DNA of 64,000 nucleotides, from NCBI RefSeq assembly GCF_000423185.1, contig NZ_AUHM01000001.1:434001-498000 (forward strand), read 5' to 3'. The position numbers and the translations under genes were made by a program. This document shows, piece by piece, positions 35,183 through 45,338 of the stretch. The notes beneath the pieces are model-generated. The model was not told where the DNA came from and searched no databases. It was given only the letters and a program-made list of their open reading frames with translations. This stretch comes from Inquilinus limosus DSM 16000 (GTDB lineage: Bacteria; Pseudomonadota; Alphaproteobacteria; DSM-16000; Inquilinaceae). Position 1 is the first letter of the stretch. The number at the start of each line of letters is the position of its first letter.

Positions 35183-36192
35183 TCAGTCCGTGGTCGGTTG
35201 GTCGTTCAGTTCGGCATCGCGGATGCAGGCGACGAAGCGCCCCGGCTCCCGCTCCTCGAGCGGCGGCACCGCCCGAGCACAGGCGTCGGTCGCGGCCGGG
35301 CAGCGGGTGCGGAACACGCAGCCGGAGGGCGGCGCAATCGGGCTCGGGATGTCGCCCTTCAGGATGATGCGGTCGCGCTTGGCCCGCGGGTCCGGCACCG
35401 GCGCGGCCGAGAGCAGCGCCTTGGTGTAGGGATGGCGCGGCCGGTCGTAGACCAGCCGGGTCGGCCCCTTCTCCATGATCCGGCCGAGATACATCACTAC
35501 GATCTCGTCGCAGAGATAGTCGACCACGGCGAGGTCGTGGGCGACGAACAGCAGGGTCAGGCCGAGATCGCGCTGGATGTCCTGGATCAGGTTCAGCACC
35601 TGGGCCTGGACCGAGACGTCGAGGGCCGAGACCGGCTCGTCCGCGACGATGAAGTCGGGCTCCACCGCCAGCGCCCGGGCGATGCCGATGCGCTGGCGCT
35701 GGCCGCCGGAGAACTCGTGCGGGAAACGGCGCTGATGGTCGGCGTTGAGGCCGACGCGCTCCAGGAGCTCGCCGATGCGCTGGCTGCGGCGGCCCTTCGC
35801 CAGCCCGTGCGTGTCCAGCGCCTCGCCCAGGATCTCGGCCACGCTCATCCGCGGGTTCAGGCTGGCATAAGGGTCCTGGAACACGATCTGCATCCGCCGG
35901 CGCCAGGGGCGGAACGCCTTCTCCGGCAGGGCGGTGACGTCGGTGCCGTCGAACAGCACGCGGCCGCCGGTCGGCTCGATCAGCCGCAGCACGGCGCGGC
36001 CCGTCGTGGTCTTGCCGGAGCCGGATTCGCCGACGAGGCCGACGATGCTGCCGCGCCGGATCGACAGGCTGACGCCGTCGACCGCGCGGACGACGCGGCC
36101 ACCGCCGATCGGGAAATGCACCGACAGGTTCTGCACGTCGAGCAGCGGCGCGGCGGGATCGGACTGGGGAGCTACGCGAAGGGCGGCGGCGG

Positions 36193-36196
<4 letters not shown>
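35183..36196 (-). CDS. Peptide/nickel-type ABC transporter ATP-binding protein (OppF-like)
   Basis: The 337-residue protein has Walker A GESGSGKTT (about residues 47-55), signature FSGGQRQRIG, Walker B FIVADEPVSALD and the switch histidine in FVAHDLAV. The C-terminal oligo/dipeptide extension holds CVFRTRCPAATDAC, a possible iron-sulfur or zinc-type cysteine cluster typical of OppD/F. It overlaps OppD by 4 nt, and the RidA gene begins 2 nt downstream. Its partners are the OppB/C-like permeases encoded upstream; the complex imports the substrate carried by one or both periplasmic binding proteins. Confidence 0.93.
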
Positions 36197-37202
<1,006 letters not shown>

Positions 37203-37206
<4 letters not shown>

Positions 37207-38357
37207 GTATGGACCGCCGGGTCGAACAGCCGGGTCGCCTTGACCGACTTGGTGCCCAGCACCGCATGGCGCGGCGCGAACAGCCGGTCCAGCGTGGCGC
37301 TGTCGCCGGAGGAATCCGGCAGCGTCACCGACGCCTCCTCCAGGCCGAAGATGGTGAAATCCGCCTCCGCCCCCACCCGCAGGTTACCCTCGGCCGGCAG
37401 CCCGACCACCGAGCGCGGGCGGGTGCTGGCGGCGGCCACCACCTCGGCGAACGGCATGCCGACGGCCAGCAGCTTCGACATGGTCGTCGCCATGTCCCAG
37501 ACCGGGCCTTCGATCGACCGCAGATGCAGGTCGGTGGAGATCGAGAAGGGATGGAGGCCACGCTCGATCCCGGCGCGCGCCACCTTGAAGGAGAAGGAGG
37601 CGCCGCCGTGCCCGACGTCGAGCCGCACCCCGGCCTCGGCCACCTGTTTGGCGATGCCGAACAGCTCCTCATCCTCCAGGATGTTGCCGCCCGGCTTGCC
37701 GTGGAAGCAGTGGGTCAGGACGTCGCCGGGGGTCAGCACCTCCAGCACCTCCTCCAAGAGCGGCGGCGGCTCGCCGACATGCACCATCAGCGGCAGGCCG
37801 CTGATCTTCGCCACCTTCTTGGCGATCTTCACCGGGGTGATACCCCAGGCGGCTGTCACCGTGCTGCAGGCCCGGCATTTGATGCCGCGGATGATGTCGC
37901 GGTTGGCTTCGATCACCTTCAGCGTGCGGGTGATGTCGATCGAGCGCTGGTCGATCAGTTCGCTGACCCGGTTGCAGGCGACGAGGCCGATCGAGCCGAT
38001 GTTGAGGAAGGCGACCACCCGCTCCGCCGCCGGCTCGACGATGAACTCGCGGAAGCCGACGAAGTTGCCCTCGCCGGAGGAGCCGGCGTCGACGATGGTG
38101 GTGACGCCATGCGCCAGCCCGCCTTGGGACGGGCGGATCGAGATGTCGGTGCCGCCGTGATAGACATGGGCGTGCAGGTCGGCCCAGCCGGGCGATACCC
38201 AGCCGCCCTGGGCGTCGACGATCTCGGCCTCGGCGGGGGCGTCGATCCCCTGCCCCACGGCGGCGACGCGGCCATCGGCGATGAGGATGTCGATCGGGTG
38301 GTCATCCGGGTGGTCGGGGAAGCCGGCTGGTCGGGCGGCGCGGATCAGGACGGGCAT
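37203..38357 (-). CDS. Amidohydrolase/deacetylase-family metallohydrolase (EF_0837 type)
   Basis: The 384-residue protein is a TIM-barrel amidohydrolase. Metal ligands are seen as GWADLHAHVYHGGTD (HxH after strand 1), an H in LMVHVGEPPP, HCFHGKPGG, and the catalytic D in DLHLRSIEG. K160 or a neighbour in GIKCRACST may be the carboxylated bridging lysine. The EF_0837/AHA_3915 type is, from memory, recurrently paired with the SelA-fold ammonia-lyase-like protein found three genes away, so the two probably act in sequence: removal of an acyl group, then elimination of ammonia. Dihydroorotase or N-acylamino-acid deacylase activity is an alternative. Its start overlaps the OppC stop. Confidence 0.82.
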
Positions 38358-39226
38358 CACAGTTCCTTGCGCAGGCGGGGGTCGAGGATGTCGCGCAGGC
38401 CGTCGCCGACCATCTGCAGCGACACCACCGACAGCACGATGGCGAGGCCGGGGAAGACCATCATCCAGTCGGCCGAGCCCATGTATTGCTGGCCGGCATT
38501 GATCATGGTCCCCCAGGTGGGGATCTCGGGCGAGACGCCGACGCCGAGGAAGGACAGGCCGGCCTCGGCCAGGATGGCATAGGCGAAGATGAAGGTGCCC
38601 TGCACCAGGATCGGCGACCACAGGTTGCGCAGGACATGGGCGGTGACGATCCGCCAGGTGGAGACGCCGAGCGCCCGCGCCGCCTCGACGAAGGGCAGCT
38701 CGCGGATCACCAGGGTCGAGGCGCGGACGATGCGGGCCAGCCGCGGCGTGTAGACGATGCCGAGCGCCAGGATGACATTGACCAGCGACGGCCCCAGCGC
38801 CGCGACCAGCGAGATCGCCAGCAGGATGTCCGGGAAGGCCATCATCGCGTCGATCACCCGGGCCACCACCTTGTCGGCCGGCCGGAAGAAGCCGGCGACG
38901 AGGCCCAGCACGATGCCCAGCAGCGAGGACAGAATCACCACGGCGAAACCGACGAACAGCGACAGCCGGCCGCCATAGATCACCCGGGTGAAGACGTCGC
39001 GGCCGAACTCGTCGGTGCCGAACCAGTGCGCCAGATCCGGCGGCTTCAGCCTGTTGACGATCGACAGCTTCTGCGGGGCGTAACCGGTGATGTATGGCGC
39101 CAGGGCCGCGGCCAGGATCAGCACCGCCAGGATCACCAGGCCGATCAGCGCGGTCTTGCGGCGGACCAGCAGCCGGGCCAGCTTCAGACGTTCGCCCGCA
39201 ACGGAAACGGTAGCGGTGGCGGCCAT
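38357..39226 (-). CDS. ABC transporter permease (OppC-like)
   Basis: The inner-membrane protein of 289 residues has the OppC_N segment (first helix about 24-44), an extracytoplasmic loop with HWFGTDEFGRDVFTRVIYG, then the five-helix BPD_transp_1 domain with the EAA loop ARALGVSTWRIVTAHVLRN. It forms the channel with OppB, whose gene overlaps it by 1 nt (TGATG type). ATG at 39226 gives MAATATVSVAGERL, with the transmembrane part following at the usual distance. Confidence 0.94.
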   Translation of the reverse strand: MAATATVSVAGERLKLARLLVRRKTALIGLVILAVLILAAALAPYITGYAPQKLSIVNRLKPPDLAHWFGTDEFGRDVFTRVIYGGRLSLFVGFAVVILSSLLGIVLGLVAGFFRPADKVVARVIDAMMAFPDILLAISLVAALGPSLVNVILALGIVYTPRLARIVRASTLVIRELPFVEAARALGVSTWRIVTAHVLRNLWSPILVQGTFIFAYAILAEAGLSFLGVGVSPEIPTWGTMINAGQQYMGSADWMMVFPGLAIVLSVVSLQMVGDGLRDILDPRLRKEL

Positions 39227-40167
39227 CAGGTGCGTACCCTCGGGTCGACGAAGAGGTAGAGGAGATCGATGGCGAGGTTGATCAGCACGTAGAGCGCCGC
39301 GATCACCAGCAGCGCCCCCTGGATCACCGGGTAGTCGCGCCGCAGCACGCCGTTGACCACGAGGTTGCCGACGCCCGGCAGGCCGAACACGGTCTCGGTC
39401 ACGACGGCGCCGGAGACCAGCAGCGCCGTGGTCAGGCCGATCACCGTCAGGATCGGGATCAGCGCGTTCTTCAGCGCGTGCTTCAGCACCACCCGCCGCT
39501 CCGGCAGGCCCTTGGCCCGGGCGGTGCGGACATAGTCGTCGTTCAGCACGTCGAGCATGCTGGCCCGGGTGAAGCGGGTGATGAGGGCGGAGTTGACGAG
39601 GCCCAGCACGATCGCCGGCAGCACCAGGTGACTCATCCGATCGAGGAAGGTCGCGCCCGGCCCGCCATAGCCCGCCACCGGAAACCAGCCGAGCTTGACC
39701 GAGAAGATCTGCATCAGGATCAGGCCCAGCCAGAAGCTGGGGATGCTGGCGGTGAACATCGACACGGTCAGCACCGACTGGTCGAGCAGCGATCCTCGCC
39801 ACACCGCCGAGGCGATGCCGACCGGCAGCGCGATGGCGACCGCGATCAGGATCGACAGGATGGTCAGCATCAGCGTCGGCTCGGCCCGGTCGCCGATGGC
39901 GCTCAAGACCGGCTGGTTCAGGAAGATCGACTGGCCGAGGTCGCCGACCGCGATCTGGCCGAGCCAGCCGACATACTGCACCGGCAGCGGCTGGTCGAGG
40001 CCGAGCTTGGACCGCAGCTCGACCACGTCCTCCGGCCGCGCGTCGGGGCCGAGCATCACCGCGGCGGGGTCGCCCGGCGTCACCCGGATGATGACGAAGA
40101 CGACCGTCGCCACGATGAACATCACCGCGACCATGCCGATCAGGCGATTGACGATGTAGGAGAGCAT
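39226..40167 (-). CDS. ABC transporter permease (OppB-like)
   Basis: The 313-residue permease starts MLSYIVNRLIGMVAVMF, the standard OppB/DppB opening, followed by TPGDPA and a loop with LGLDQPLPVQYVGWL. The BPD domain has the EAA loop ARAKGLPERRVVLKHALKNA. Six membrane helices are expected. It is preceded by a palindromic spacer of about 200 nt after the first solute-binding gene, so its expression may depend partly on read-through or on a promoter there. Confidence 0.94.
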   Translation of the reverse strand: MLSYIVNRLIGMVAVMFIVATVVFVIIRVTPGDPAAVMLGPDARPEDVVELRSKLGLDQPLPVQYVGWLGQIAVGDLGQSIFLNQPVLSAIGDRAEPTLMLTILSILIAVAIALPVGIASAVWRGSLLDQSVLTVSMFTASIPSFWLGLILMQIFSVKLGWFPVAGYGGPGATFLDRMSHLVLPAIVLGLVNSALITRFTRASMLDVLNDDYVRTARAKGLPERRVVLKHALKNALIPILTVIGLTTALLVSGAVVTETVFGLPGVGNLVVNGVLRRDYPVIQGALLVIAALYVLINLAIDLLYLFVDPRVRT

Positions 40168-40200
40168 GGCTTCAGCGCGCTCCGGGACCACACTCTGTGA

Positions 40201-40324
40201 GTCCCCCCTCCCCTCGCGGGAGGGGGCTAGGGGGAGGGGGTTGTCGAGCGAAGAGAACGAAGGCGCCTGCTCCGGCGGCACGACCCCCCTCCCCCTGCCC
40301 CCCTCCCGCAGGGGGAGGGGGGAC
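40201..40324. repeat. GC-rich inverted repeat between the solute-binding and permease genes
   Basis: The left arm (GTCCCCCCTCCCCTCGCGGGAG and following) is complementary to the right arm ending CAGGGGGAGGGGGGAC, separated by about 60 nt, so the spacer can form one long stem. Such an element inside an operon can stabilise the upstream binding-protein mRNA and lower expression of the permease genes. Confidence 0.75.
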
Positions 40325-40368
40325 TAGAGAAAGCTGGCCGGCAGTGGCGCGTGTCGGCACCATTCTCC

Positions 40369-41892
40369 TCACTTCTCCACCCAGGTGTTCCAGAAGGACG
40401 GCCAGGGCGACGGCTCGTAGCCCTTCAGCTTCGGCGACTTGGCCGACAGGGCGTTGAAGTCGCCGACCTTGATGAACGGCACCTCCTCCATGATCGCGGC
40501 CTGGACGTCGGCGTAGAGCTTCGCCCGCTGCTCCGGGTCCGAGGCCGCGTTGAAGGCGTCGAAGGCGGCGCGGCGGCGCTCGGTCGACCACCAGCCCGGG
40601 CCGCTCTCGGACATGCCGAGGTTCAGCGCCGGCTCCGGCAGGAACGGGCTGTGGGTGAAGAAGATCTCCCACAGCGCCGGGTCGTTGCGCCGCTGGGTCA
40701 GCGTCGCCCAGTCCGACACCTGCAGGTCGACCTTGAAGCCTGCCGCCTTCAGATACTCCGCGGCGACCAGCGCCATCTTGTAGTGGAACTCGTATTGCTG
40801 GCTGGTCAGGATCCGGATCGGCTCGCCGGCATAGCCGGCCTTCTCCATCAGTTCCTGCGCCTTCTCCGGATTGCCCTGGTCGTAGGTGTCGACCCCGGCG
40901 TCGTTGCGCCACGGGAAGCCCTCCGGATACATGGCGCCATCGACCGTGAAGAACTCCGGCTTGCCGAAGGCGGCCAGCATCATGTCGCTCTCGCTCAGCG
41001 CCGCCTGCACCGCTTGGCGCAGCTCCAGCTTCGCCAGCGGCCCCTGCTTGGTGTTGAGCATCATGATCGGATAGCCGAAGGACTTCAGGATCACCGGCTC
41101 GGTGGTCGAGAGCCCGGTCAGCCGATCGTAGGATTCGACCGGCAGCAGGTCGGAGAGGTCGTACTGGCCGGAGATCGCGCCCTCGATCCGGGTGTTGGCG
41201 TTCGGCACCGGGATGAAGCGGATCTCGTCGAGATACGCGGTGCGCCGGCCGGCATAGCGGCTCGGCTTCTCGCCCCGGGCGGCGTAGCCGTCGAAGCGGG
41301 TCAGCAGGATGTACTGGTCGGGCTTGCGCTCGGCCAGCTTGTAGGGGCCGGTGCCGACCACCTCGGTCAGCGGCTCATCCATATGCGCCTTCGGCATGAT
41401 CACCGCGGCGCTGTTGTTGAAGGCCAGCAGCGACAGCAGCGGCGCATAGGCCTGCTTCAGCTTCATCCGGACCGACAGGTCGCCGGTCGCCGCGACGCTC
41501 TCGATCATCGGCGCCGCCTGCTTGCCGCGCGAGGCGACCCGCATCCAGCGCTCAAGCGAGGCGACGACATCGGCCGCGGTCAGAGGCTCGCCATCGTGGA
41601 AGGTGACGCCCGGCCGGATCTTGATGTCGTAGGTTCGGCCGTCGTCAGAGATCGCCGGCATCGCCTCGGCCAGCAGCGGCTGCAGCCGCCACTCGCCGTC
41701 GAAGGTGAACAGCGTCTCGTAGACATGCTGCGTGATCATGCCCAAGAGGTCGCCGGTGTTCGCCATCGGGTCGAGCGTCGGCGGCTCGCCGATGGTGGCG
41801 ACATCGATCTTGCCGCCCTTCACCGGGTCGGCGACCGCCGCGCCCGGCACCAGGGCGGCGGCAACGAGGAGGGAGAGCAGCAGGCGGCGCAT
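40369..41892 (-). CDS. ABC transporter solute-binding protein, family 5 (first copy)
   Basis: This is a 507-residue periplasmic protein of the SBP_bac_5 (oligopeptide/dipeptide) family. ATG at 41892 gives a signal peptide (MRRLLLSLLVAAALVPGAAVA), with the mature start KGGKIDVATIGEPPTLDPM. Other family features are FHDGEPLTAADVVASLERWM and the lobe-two motif LLTSQQYEFHYKMALVAAEY. The end FNALSAKSPKLKGYEPSPW closely matches the second copy encoded directly upstream, so they are tandem paralogues. Having two binding proteins for one permease set suggests two related ligands. Confidence 0.93.
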   Translation of the reverse strand: MRRLLLSLLVAAALVPGAAVADPVKGGKIDVATIGEPPTLDPMANTGDLLGMITQHVYETLFTFDGEWRLQPLLAEAMPAISDDGRTYDIKIRPGVTFHDGEPLTAADVVASLERWMRVASRGKQAAPMIESVAATGDLSVRMKLKQAYAPLLSLLAFNNSAAVIMPKAHMDEPLTEVVGTGPYKLAERKPDQYILLTRFDGYAARGEKPSRYAGRRTAYLDEIRFIPVPNANTRIEGAISGQYDLSDLLPVESYDRLTGLSTTEPVILKSFGYPIMMLNTKQGPLAKLELRQAVQAALSESDMMLAAFGKPEFFTVDGAMYPEGFPWRNDAGVDTYDQGNPEKAQELMEKAGYAGEPIRILTSQQYEFHYKMALVAAEYLKAAGFKVDLQVSDWATLTQRRNDPALWEIFFTHSPFLPEPALNLGMSESGPGWWSTERRRAAFDAFNAASDPEQRAKLYADVQAAIMEEVPFIKVGDFNALSAKSPKLKGYEPSPWPSFWNTWVEK

Positions 41893-41929
41893 GGGCTGGC
41901 TTTCGGTTCCTTCGATCGACGGCGGGGCC

Positions 41930-42060
41930 ATCCCCTCACCCGAAATCGCTGCGCGATTTCGACCTCTCCCCAAGGAGAGGTGTATCGGCTCGGCCCCCTA
42001 CCCTCTCCCCAGGGGAGAGGGAGGGGCCCGACGCCGAAGGCGGCGGGAGGGGGAGGGGGT
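41930..42060. repeat. Palindromic repeat between the two solute-binding genes
   Basis: Contains CCCTCACCCGAAATCGC-TGC-GCGATTTCG hairpins, CCTCTCCCCAAGGAGAGG, and CCCTCTCCCCAGGGGAGAGGG in succession. The first part belongs to the same CCTCTCCC/CCCTCACCCG family as 33332-33468. It probably modulates mRNA decay between the two binding-protein genes. Confidence 0.75.
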
Positions 42061-42071
42061 TGTCCCGGCGG

Positions 42072-43595
42072 TCACTTCTCCACGTAGGCGTTCCAGAAAT
42101 ACGGCCAGGGGGCCGAGGTCACGCCCTGCAGCGCCTTGGCCTTGGCCGAGAGGGCGTTGAAGTCGCCGACCTTGATCAGCGGCACTTCCTCGGCCATCAC
42201 CTGCTGCACGCCGGCCCAGAGTTTCACCCGCTCCTCCTGCGTCAGCGCCTGGTTGAAGGCGCCGACCGCCTTCTCCTTGGCCGGGGTGTCCCACCAGCCG
42301 GGCGAACCCTTGGCCAGGGCGCCGATCAGCGCCGGCTCAGGCAGGAACGGGCTGTGGCTGATGTAGATCTCCCACAGGGCCGGGTCGGTCCGGCGCTGGG
42401 TCAGCGTCGCCCAGTCGGTGACGTCGAGCTGGACCTGGAAGCCGGCGGCCTTCAGGTATTCCGCCGCGACCAGCGCCATCTTGTAGTGGAACTCGTATTG
42501 CCGGCTGGTCAGGATCCGGATCGGCTTCTGGCCGTCATAGCCGGCCTCCTCCAGCAGCTTCTGCGCGCCCTCGGCATCGCCCTTGTTGTAGACCTCGGTG
42601 CCGACCTCGGTCCGCCACGGATAGCCTTCGGGATACATGGCGCCGTCGAGGGCGTAGAAGTCGGTGCTGCCGAAGGCGGCCGCGAGCATGTCCTCCTCGT
42701 TCAGCGCCAGCTGCACCGCCTTGCGCAGGCGGACGTCGCTGAGCAGCCCCTCCTTCGTGTTCATGACGAAGACCGGCCAGCCGAAGGGCTTCAGGATGAT
42801 CGGCTCGGACGCGCCTGCCTTGATCTTGTCGAAGGATTCGACCGGCAGGGAATCCGTGTAGTCGAACTGGCCGGCCACCGCGCCCTCGACCCGGGTGTTG
42901 GCGTTCGGCACCGGGGTGAAGCGGATCTCGTCGAGATACTGCTTGCGGACGCCGCCATAGCCGTCCGGCTCGCCATCGCGCGGCTTGTAGCCGTCGAAGC
43001 GGACCAGCTGGATGTACTGATCGGGCACCCGCGCTTTCAGCATGTAGGGGCCGCTGCCGACCGGGTCCTTCATCTCCGGCGCGATCTTCTCCGACGGCAC
43101 GATCACGGCGGCGCTGTTGTTGAAGGCCAGCAGGGCCAGCAGCGGCGCGAAGGGCTGCTTCAGCGTGATGCGGATCGTGAAGCCGTCGACCTTCTCGATC
43201 TTGTCGATGTTGGCGGCGGCCAGTTTCCCGCGCGACGCCACTTCGGTCCAGCGCTTCAGCGAGGCGACGACGTCGTCGGCGTCCAGCGCCGAGCCGTCAT
43301 GGAAGGTCAGGCCCTGGCGGATCTTGATGGTGTAGGTGCGGCCGTCGGCGCTGATCTCCGGCATCGACTCGGCGATCAGCGGCGTGACGGTCCAGTTGCC
43401 GTCGAAGGTGTAGAGCGTCTCGAAGATGTGCTGGGTGATGATGCCGACGAGATCGGCGGTGCTGACCATCGGGTCCAGCGTCGGCGGCTCGCCGATCGTC
43501 GCCACGGTGATCGACCCGCCCTTGGCCGGCGCGGCCATGGCACCCGAGGATATCGGCAGGATCGCCAGAGCGACCAGGCACAGGATGCGCAGCAT
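42072..43595 (-). CDS. ABC transporter solute-binding protein, family 5 (second copy)
   Basis: This 507-residue paralogue of the preceding protein has a signal peptide ending GAMAAPAKGG, then SITVATIGEPPTLDPMVST. The regions FHDGSALDADDVVASLKRW, ILTSRQYEFHYKMALVAAEY and KVGDFNALSAKAKALQG align with copy one. It is the first gene of the leftward operon and is divergent from the IclR-family regulator, with 226 nt between starts containing likely operators. The duplicated pair has diverged at ligand-facing segments, which is consistent with different ligands. Confidence 0.93.
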   Translation of the reverse strand: MLRILCLVALAILPISSGAMAAPAKGGSITVATIGEPPTLDPMVSTADLVGIITQHIFETLYTFDGNWTVTPLIAESMPEISADGRTYTIKIRQGLTFHDGSALDADDVVASLKRWTEVASRGKLAAANIDKIEKVDGFTIRITLKQPFAPLLALLAFNNSAAVIVPSEKIAPEMKDPVGSGPYMLKARVPDQYIQLVRFDGYKPRDGEPDGYGGVRKQYLDEIRFTPVPNANTRVEGAVAGQFDYTDSLPVESFDKIKAGASEPIILKPFGWPVFVMNTKEGLLSDVRLRKAVQLALNEEDMLAAAFGSTDFYALDGAMYPEGYPWRTEVGTEVYNKGDAEGAQKLLEEAGYDGQKPIRILTSRQYEFHYKMALVAAEYLKAAGFQVQLDVTDWATLTQRRTDPALWEIYISHSPFLPEPALIGALAKGSPGWWDTPAKEKAVGAFNQALTQEERVKLWAGVQQVMAEEVPLIKVGDFNALSAKAKALQGVTSAPWPYFWNAYVEK

Positions 43596-43623
43596 TGACT
43601 CCCCCTGTCGTGAGCCTCTAGTA

Positions 43624-43659
43624 TTCCGTTATTAGGAAGTAACATCTTCCGTTGCGGAA
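43624..43659. promoter_or_regulatory. Probable IclR-type operator pair
   Basis: Two related dyads lie 23 bp apart in the divergent promoter region: TTCCGTTATTAGGAA (43624-43638) and the perfect TTCCG-TTG-CGGAA (43647-43659). The palindromic TTCC...GGAA form matches the style of IclR-family operators. The position 30-65 nt upstream of the solute-binding gene start would allow repression of the transport operon. Confidence 0.6.
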
Positions 43660-43821
43660 TACGCTAGAACCGATGCGGCGGGGGCGTCAACCCCATCCAA
43701 GCGGGCTGAACGGCGGAATCGCTCGGCGATTGACCGCAATGCAAGACAAAGCCTAGCTTCGGAGGAGCGCGGCCTATACCACTCGGCCGGAGCAGCGGCC
43801 GGGAGCAGACGGGACAGGATC

Positions 43822-44616
43822 ATGGCGGAAGCAGCGGCGACGAAGGCCGAGAAGGCGGGAGAGCGCAGCCGGGTCAGCGGCATCGAGCGCGCCGTGCAGA
43901 TCTGCGACCATCTCCTGGCCGTGGGCCGCCCCCTCACCGCCTATGACGTGTCGAAGGCGCTGGGCGCGCCGATGTCGACGATCTACGGCGTGGTGGATTC
44001 GCTGCTGCGGCAGGATCTGCTGTCGCGCGACGGCGACGGGCTGCTCTGGTTCGGCCCCCGCCTCTACCACTACGGCTTGGCCTATGGCCGCAGCCTGAGC
44101 CTCCTGGAGACGGCGTCGCAGGAGATGCGGGAGTTGAGCCGCCTGCTGGGCGAGACGGTTCAGGTCTGCGGCCGCGACGAGGGCCATATGGTGGTCCTGG
44201 CGATGGCCGAGCCGCCCGGGCATTTCCGGGTCTCGTCCAAGGTCGGCACGCGGGTGCCGCTGAACTGGACCGCCTCCGGCCGACTCCTGATCGGACACCT
44301 GCCCTGGCCGGAGCGGATCGAACTGATGCGCCGGGCCGCCCAGCCCTCCCCCACCGGCATGGCCGAGACCGACCCGGAGGCGCTGTGCCGGGCAGCGGAG
44401 ACGGCGTTGGCCGAGAAGCTGGCGATCCAGCTCAGCGAATCCGACTTCGCGGTCGCCTGCATCGCCGCCCCGATCTGCAACCCGAACGGCGATTGCGACG
44501 CCACGATCAGCGTCGTCCTGCCCGAACAGAAGGCGCGCGAGCGCGAGCGGACCTACAGCGTCGCCGTCCAGGAGGCGGCGAGCCGGATCGAGCGGCTCCT
44601 GGGCTGGCGGGCGTGA
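43822..44616 (+). CDS. IclR-family transcriptional regulator
   Basis: The protein has 264 residues. The N-terminal winged helix (about 18-80) includes SGIERAVQICDHLL and the recognition helix in AYDVSKALGAPMSTIYGVVDSL. The C-terminal IclR effector domain includes MVVLAMAEPPGHFRV, LNWTASGRLLIGHL and AAPICNPNGDCDATISVVL. It is divergent from the transport/catabolic operon, which it most likely controls in response to the substrate or an intermediate. The effector cannot be inferred. Confidence 0.92.
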   Translation: MAEAAATKAEKAGERSRVSGIERAVQICDHLLAVGRPLTAYDVSKALGAPMSTIYGVVDSLLRQDLLSRDGDGLLWFGPRLYHYGLAYGRSLSLLETASQEMRELSRLLGETVQVCGRDEGHMVVLAMAEPPGHFRVSSKVGTRVPLNWTASGRLLIGHLPWPERIELMRRAAQPSPTGMAETDPEALCRAAETALAEKLAIQLSESDFAVACIAAPICNPNGDCDATISVVLPEQKARERERTYSVAVQEAASRIERLLGWRA

Positions 44617-44636
44617 GCAGCCTCTGAGGCCGCCCT

Positions 44637-44867
44637 CTACCGGTCCCGCGCAGCCAGGTCTCGGACCACCGGATCCACCGCGTAATCGAAGGCGGCGGCC
44701 TCCGCCACCGCGAAGCGGAGCGCGCGCCGCTTTTCCACGACATAGGCCGCGCCGGCGATGCCGGACAGGTTCGACGGGTCGGTGTGGCGGAAGGCACGCT
44801 GCGCCCGGTTCATCGCCTGCGCCGCCTGCTTGGCCCGCGCCACCTGGCGCGTGAAGTCGCGATCCAT
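44637..44867 (-). CDS. Small hypothetical protein
   Basis: The 76-residue frame starts at ATG 44867. The first half is basic and helical (FTRQVARAKQAAQAMNRAQRAF), the second half alanine-rich with AYVVEKRRALRFAVAEAAAFDYAVDP. No family is recognised. Codon use is consistent with the genome. It is convergent with the IclR gene, 20 nt between stops. It could be a genuine small gene or a conserved hypothetical of limited range. Confidence 0.5.
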   Translation of the reverse strand: MDRDFTRQVARAKQAAQAMNRAQRAFRHTDPSNLSGIAGAAYVVEKRRALRFAVAEAAAFDYAVDPVVRDLAARDR

Positions 44868-45338
44868 GGCGATTCTCCATCGTTCGGGATGCGGCCGCAG
44901 CCGCATCTGCTTCTGCTCGATATCGGTGCCGGAAAAACGCATGCATCGACACCGGTGTTCCCCGGGAGGACGTGCGGCCCGAAGAACTCGGCCATGGTCA
45001 CGCCGCCCCCGAATGATTCGCATGAAGACACAAAGCCGGGGAAACCGCCAACAGATATCCCAGATATCGGAGACAGGTCAAATCGACCTGACCTTCTCAT
45101 GATTCAAGTCTTGAAATACAATACATCATACAAATACACGAATGTTGTCATACATATGATTGCATATGGATGACTGAAATCAATTTGCATATCTTTTTAT
45201 GATAATGCTTCACATCGAATCCGAATCTGAACTCAGATTTCACATTAGTGTGCTTTTTTGTTGATAGATGCGAGAATAAATGCCCAACTACGGCGCCCTC
45301 TTTATATCGGGCGTCGTTCATATTGGGGAGGAATATTC
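44868..45338 (+). promoter_or_regulatory. AT-rich, palindrome-rich region upstream of the second RTX gene
   Basis: No gene is supported in these 471 nt. From about 45090 to 45290 the sequence is strikingly AT-rich for this genome. Sites include a direct CAGATATC pair (45052 and 45061), the perfect dyad TTCAAG-T-CTTGAA (45103-45115), and two CATATG palindromes 10 bp apart (45154-45169). GGGGAGGAA precedes the RTX ATG. The region is likely to carry the promoter and several regulator sites. Confidence 0.6.
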
